DNA from: Clostridiales bacterium
GTDB taxonomy: Bacteria > Bacillota > Clostridia > Christensenellales > Borkfalkiaceae
Length of the DNA stretch: 35,643 bases
Direction: 5' to 3'
Assembly (NCBI GenBank): GCA_015069605.1
Contig: SVII01000014.1
Span: 1 to 35,643 of the forward strand
A program made the position numbers and the translations under genes. Below, piece by piece: positions 33,722-35,643 of the stretch (position 1 is its first letter; each line of letters begins with the position of its first letter). The notes below the pieces were generated by a model that was given only the letters and a program-made list of their open reading frames with translations, had not been told where the DNA came from and did not search any database.

Positions 33722-34270
33722 ATGAGCGTAAAAAAGAGGAAAATAATCTTTGTATGTACGGGCAACACCTGCCGTTCGCCGATGGCGGAATTGCTACTCA
33801 AAAAAGCACTAATCGATCGCAATTTAAAAGGGATTGACGTAGCCTCTGCGGGCATTCAAGCCAAACGCGGTGATACGATTAATCCCAAATCAAAATTTGT
33901 ATTGGAAGAAAATGGTTTTATTTGTGAGGAGTTCAAATCCCGTAAATTGACGGATAAAATGCTAAAAGACGCGTACGCTATCGTTTGTATGACGGAAAAA
34001 CATAGAGAATATTTACTAGACGCGCGTTGGAATGCCATGCGAAAAGCGGGCGAAGAAGATTTTGAAAACACCGTGTATTCTTTTTGCGAGATCACGGGTT
34101 ACGACGTAATGGATCCGTACGGCAAAGATGTGGATTGCTACCGTTATGTTTTTCGCTTGTTAGAGGGGGGTATGTCCGCGTTGATTGATAAATTAGGCAT
34201 ACCTGCTATCGCTCAAAAACCGAAAAAACGTGGAAGACCGAAAAAGTCGGAAACTGAAAATAAAATTTAG
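33722..34270 (+). CDS. Low-molecular-weight phosphotyrosine phosphatase-like protein with basic tail
   Basis: A 182-aa protein with the LMW-PTP P-loop VCTGNTCRSP, in which Cys12 is the nucleophile and Arg18 binds phosphate, and the general-acid loop MDPYGKD. The family dephosphorylates tyrosine or arginine residues (arginine in YwlE) in the cytoplasm. Clustering with Sua5, RpiB and similar genes is common in Firmicutes. The tail, after about residue 163, is KPKKRGRPKKSE, containing the RGRP core of an AT-hook, which is not usual for the family. AAGGGGGCAGG precedes the ATG. Confidence 0.9.
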   Translation: MSVKKRKIIFVCTGNTCRSPMAELLLKKALIDRNLKGIDVASAGIQAKRGDTINPKSKFVLEENGFICEEFKSRKLTDKMLKDAYAIVCMTEKHREYLLDARWNAMRKAGEEDFENTVYSFCEITGYDVMDPYGKDVDCYRYVFRLLEGGMSALIDKLGIPAIAQKPKKRGRPKKSETENKI

Positions 34271-34280
34271 GAGAGAATTT

Positions 34281-34733
34281 ATGAAAATTGCAGTAGCGTG
34301 TGATCACGGAGCGTTGAACTTGAAGAAAGCGGTTATCGCGTATTTGGAAAAATGCGGTCATGAATATATCGATTTTGGTACGCATACGACGGAATCTTGC
34401 GATTATCCTGATTTTGCGCTTGCCGCGGCGGAAAGCGTTGCGAAAGGCGAATGCGAAAGAGGGATCGTGGTATGCTCGTCGGGTATCGGCGTATCCATCG
34501 TAGCAAATAAAGTGCCTGGAATCCGTTGTGCGCATTGTCACGACGTGTATTGTGCAAAATACACTCGTTATCATAACGACGCGAACATGATTGCGTTTGG
34601 CGAAAAGGTAATCGGTGTGGGCATGATGGAAGAGATTGTCAACGCGTTCCTTACGTGCGAATACGAAGGCGGCGAACGTCACGATAGACGTATCGCGAAA
34701 ATCAAAGCAATCGAAGAGAAATATTGCAAATAA
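34281..34733 (+). CDS. rpiB: Ribose 5-phosphate isomerase B
   Basis: It interconverts ribose 5-phosphate and ribulose 5-phosphate in the pentose phosphate pathway. The 150-aa protein shows the RpiB/LacAB signature: IAVACDHGALNLK, YIDFGTHT, SCDYPDFA, the active-site loop GIVVCSSGIGVSIVANK, and the CHDVYCAKYTRYHNDANMIA segment. The start ATG 34281 lies seven bases after AGGAGA and matches the family; an upstream in-frame start at 34230 would overlap the previous gene and is rejected. It lies ten bases after the phosphatase gene. Confidence 0.96.
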   Translation: MKIAVACDHGALNLKKAVIAYLEKCGHEYIDFGTHTTESCDYPDFALAAAESVAKGECERGIVVCSSGIGVSIVANKVPGIRCAHCHDVYCAKYTRYHNDANMIAFGEKVIGVGMMEEIVNAFLTCEYEGGERHDRRIAKIKAIEEKYCK

Positions 34734-34743
34734 GGTCAAGGAT

Positions 34744-35454
34744 ATGAAGAAAACAATCATAGCAATCGGCGGCGGGGAACTCCGCGAAAGAACGACGTTA
34801 AAAATCGACGAATATATCGCGAGACTTGCAAAAATGCGCGCAGGGGAGAATAGAGCCAACGCTTTGTTTATTCCCACCGCCAGCCATGATTTTATGCCCT
34901 ATTATAACACGTTTCATAAGGTGTACACGGGCGTTTTCAACATCAAGACGGACGTAGCGTTGTCGGTATTTAAGGACGTGGATTTAGAGAAAATGAAAGC
35001 CAAGTTCTTGAAAGCGGATATGATTTACGTGGGCGGCGGTGATACGGTGTTCATGATGGACAGTTGGAAGAAGACGGGGCTGTTGCCGTTGATTGAGGAC
35101 GCGTATCAGCGCGGAGTGATTATTGCAGGTTTGTCTGCGGGCGCGATTTGTTGGTTTTCGGATATTTACACCGATTCCGCGGCGGAATTGACGGGGGAAA
35201 AGTACGCAATGTTCCAAGGTTTGAATTGGAAAAAAGGCGTAATTTCTCCGCATTATGGGCTTAGAATGCTTGACTTTGACCAAATAGTGTGTTATAATTT
35301 CGATTGTGCTTACGGGATCGAGGACGATGCGGCGATCGTGATGAAAGACGGCGAAATCGTCGGGAGTTTATCCAGCGGCGGCAAAGCGTGGTTGCTTGAA
35401 CGTAAGGACGGCGAATTACAAAAGACGGAAATTCCGTCAATTGAAAATTGTTAA
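34744..35454 (+). CDS. Peptidase E-like protein (S51 family)
   Basis: A 236-aa protein of the S51 serine peptidase group, related to class I glutamine amidotransferases; PepE cleaves Asp-X dipeptides. Motifs: IIAIGGGELRERTT, ALFIPTASHDF, YVGGGDTVFMMD, and the nucleophile elbow AGLSAGAICWF (Ser131). It continues with SPHYGLRMLDF, which may supply the catalytic His. Firmicute members often lack a tested substrate, so dipeptidase activity is inferred. The start ATG 34744 is ten bases after the rpiB stop, behind AAGG. A promoter-like sequence lies within its 3' part. Confidence 0.9.
   Translation: MKKTIIAIGGGELRERTTLKIDEYIARLAKMRAGENRANALFIPTASHDFMPYYNTFHKVYTGVFNIKTDVALSVFKDVDLEKMKAKFLKADMIYVGGGDTVFMMDSWKKTGLLPLIEDAYQRGVIIAGLSAGAICWFSDIYTDSAAELTGEKYAMFQGLNWKKGVISPHYGLRMLDFDQIVCYNFDCAYGIEDDAAIVMKDGEIVGSLSSGGKAWLLERKDGELQKTEIPSIENC
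35270..35298 (+). promoter_or_regulatory. Promoter-like sequence inside the peptidase E gene
   Basis: TTGACT (35270-35275) and TATAAT (35293-35298) are 17 bp apart, as good a match as the promoters upstream of genes here. It faces the tRNA-Leu gene, about 245 bp downstream. It may be a chance match created by the codons. Confidence 0.4.
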
Positions 35455-35477
35455 AAACGGATTTATCTGTTTTAATA
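35452..35477 (+). terminator. Possible terminator after peptidase E
   Basis: AAACGGAT and ATCTGTTT (one G-U pair) form a short hairpin followed by TAAT, immediately after the stop codon. The loop is very small, so this is weak. Confidence 0.3.
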
Positions 35478-35548
35478 TGTGGATTAGCATGATTGCCCAC
35501 TTCAGGAGTTAAAGTTCTCTCCGTGTAAAAATAAAAAGAACGTTTTAA

Positions 35549-35633
35549 GCGGATGTGGCGAAACTGGCAGACGCGCAGGTTTCAGGTTCCTGTGGGTAAC
35601 TCCGTATGGGTTCAAATCCCTTCATCCGCACCA
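35549..35633 (+). tRNA. tRNA-Leu(CAG)
   Basis: The acceptor GCGGATG pairs with CATCCGC before A and an encoded CCA. The D-arm region TGGCGAAACTGGCAGACGC is typical of leucine tRNA. The anticodon loop TTCAGGT gives CAG, reading CUG. There is a class II variable arm (GGGTAACTCC) and a T-arm GGG-TTCAAAT-CCC. Confidence 0.96.
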
Positions 35634-35643
35634 AAAAAGAAAC

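Noticed and set aside
34230-34280. Longer N-terminus for RpiB
   Set aside because: It would overlap the preceding gene and add 17 basic residues not found in the family; ATG 34281 has a good AGGAGA site.

Overview
The window looks like a chromosomal segment from a moderately AT-rich Firmicute, most likely an uncultured, gut-type member of the Clostridia. The lineage clues are strong AGGAGG-type ribosome binding sites, near-consensus sigma-A promoters, a type III glutamine synthetase, a DnaD-family replication protein, a DUF951 protein, a DegV protein, the ACT/PFL gene pair and the TIGR03915/TIGR03916 DNA-repair pair. I cannot name the genus. No phage, transposase, CRISPR array, rRNA or plasmid gene is visible.

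Layout. Positions 1-628 hold a C-terminal gene remnant with its own terminator and a possible RNA pseudoknot. The tmRNA gene (629-995, minus) follows, with promoter and terminator. Positions 1125-5440 form a fucose locus: an intracellular GH29 alpha-L-fucosidase, an AraC-type regulator on the other strand, and L-fucose isomerase. A minus-strand block (5459-11535) carries NAD synthetase, glutamine synthetase III behind a leader with a terminator-like hairpin, the DUF4130 and radical-SAM DNA-repair pair, and a PnuC nicotinamide-riboside transporter behind a structured leader. Then come a Na/phosphate cotransporter with a PhoU domain, tRNA-Ser(GGA), and a GH36 alpha-galactosidase. A second minus block has a gene remnant, a YwaF-like membrane protein and an unusual DnaD protein. 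A 138-bp tandem repeat separates it from sbcD.

From 19434 to the right edge every gene is on the plus strand: sbcD-sbcC, a probable inactive alpha/beta-hydrolase, DUF951, signal peptidase I, DegV, a two-helix membrane protein, the ACT and PFL proteins, oligoendopeptidase F, replicative helicase DnaB, the Sua5 tRNA-modification enzyme, a low-molecular-weight phosphatase, ribose-5-phosphate isomerase B, peptidase E and tRNA-Leu(CAG).

How the genes work together. The fucosidase, AraC regulator and fucI should release and isomerise fucose inside the cell. The kinase, aldolase and transporter are not here. nadE and pnuC both serve NAD supply but are separate units. sbcDC, the DnaD protein, dnaB and the radical-SAM pair concern DNA replication and repair. 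The most unusual features are protein architectures: a DnaD protein ending in what looks like the N-terminal part of a DnaC-type loader without its AAA+ domain, a DnaB with an SSB-like acidic tip, an SbcC without a zinc-hook CxxC, and a hydrolase without its nucleophile. There are also two structured leaders and a short recurring DNA word. All family names come from reading motifs by eye; no database search was run.
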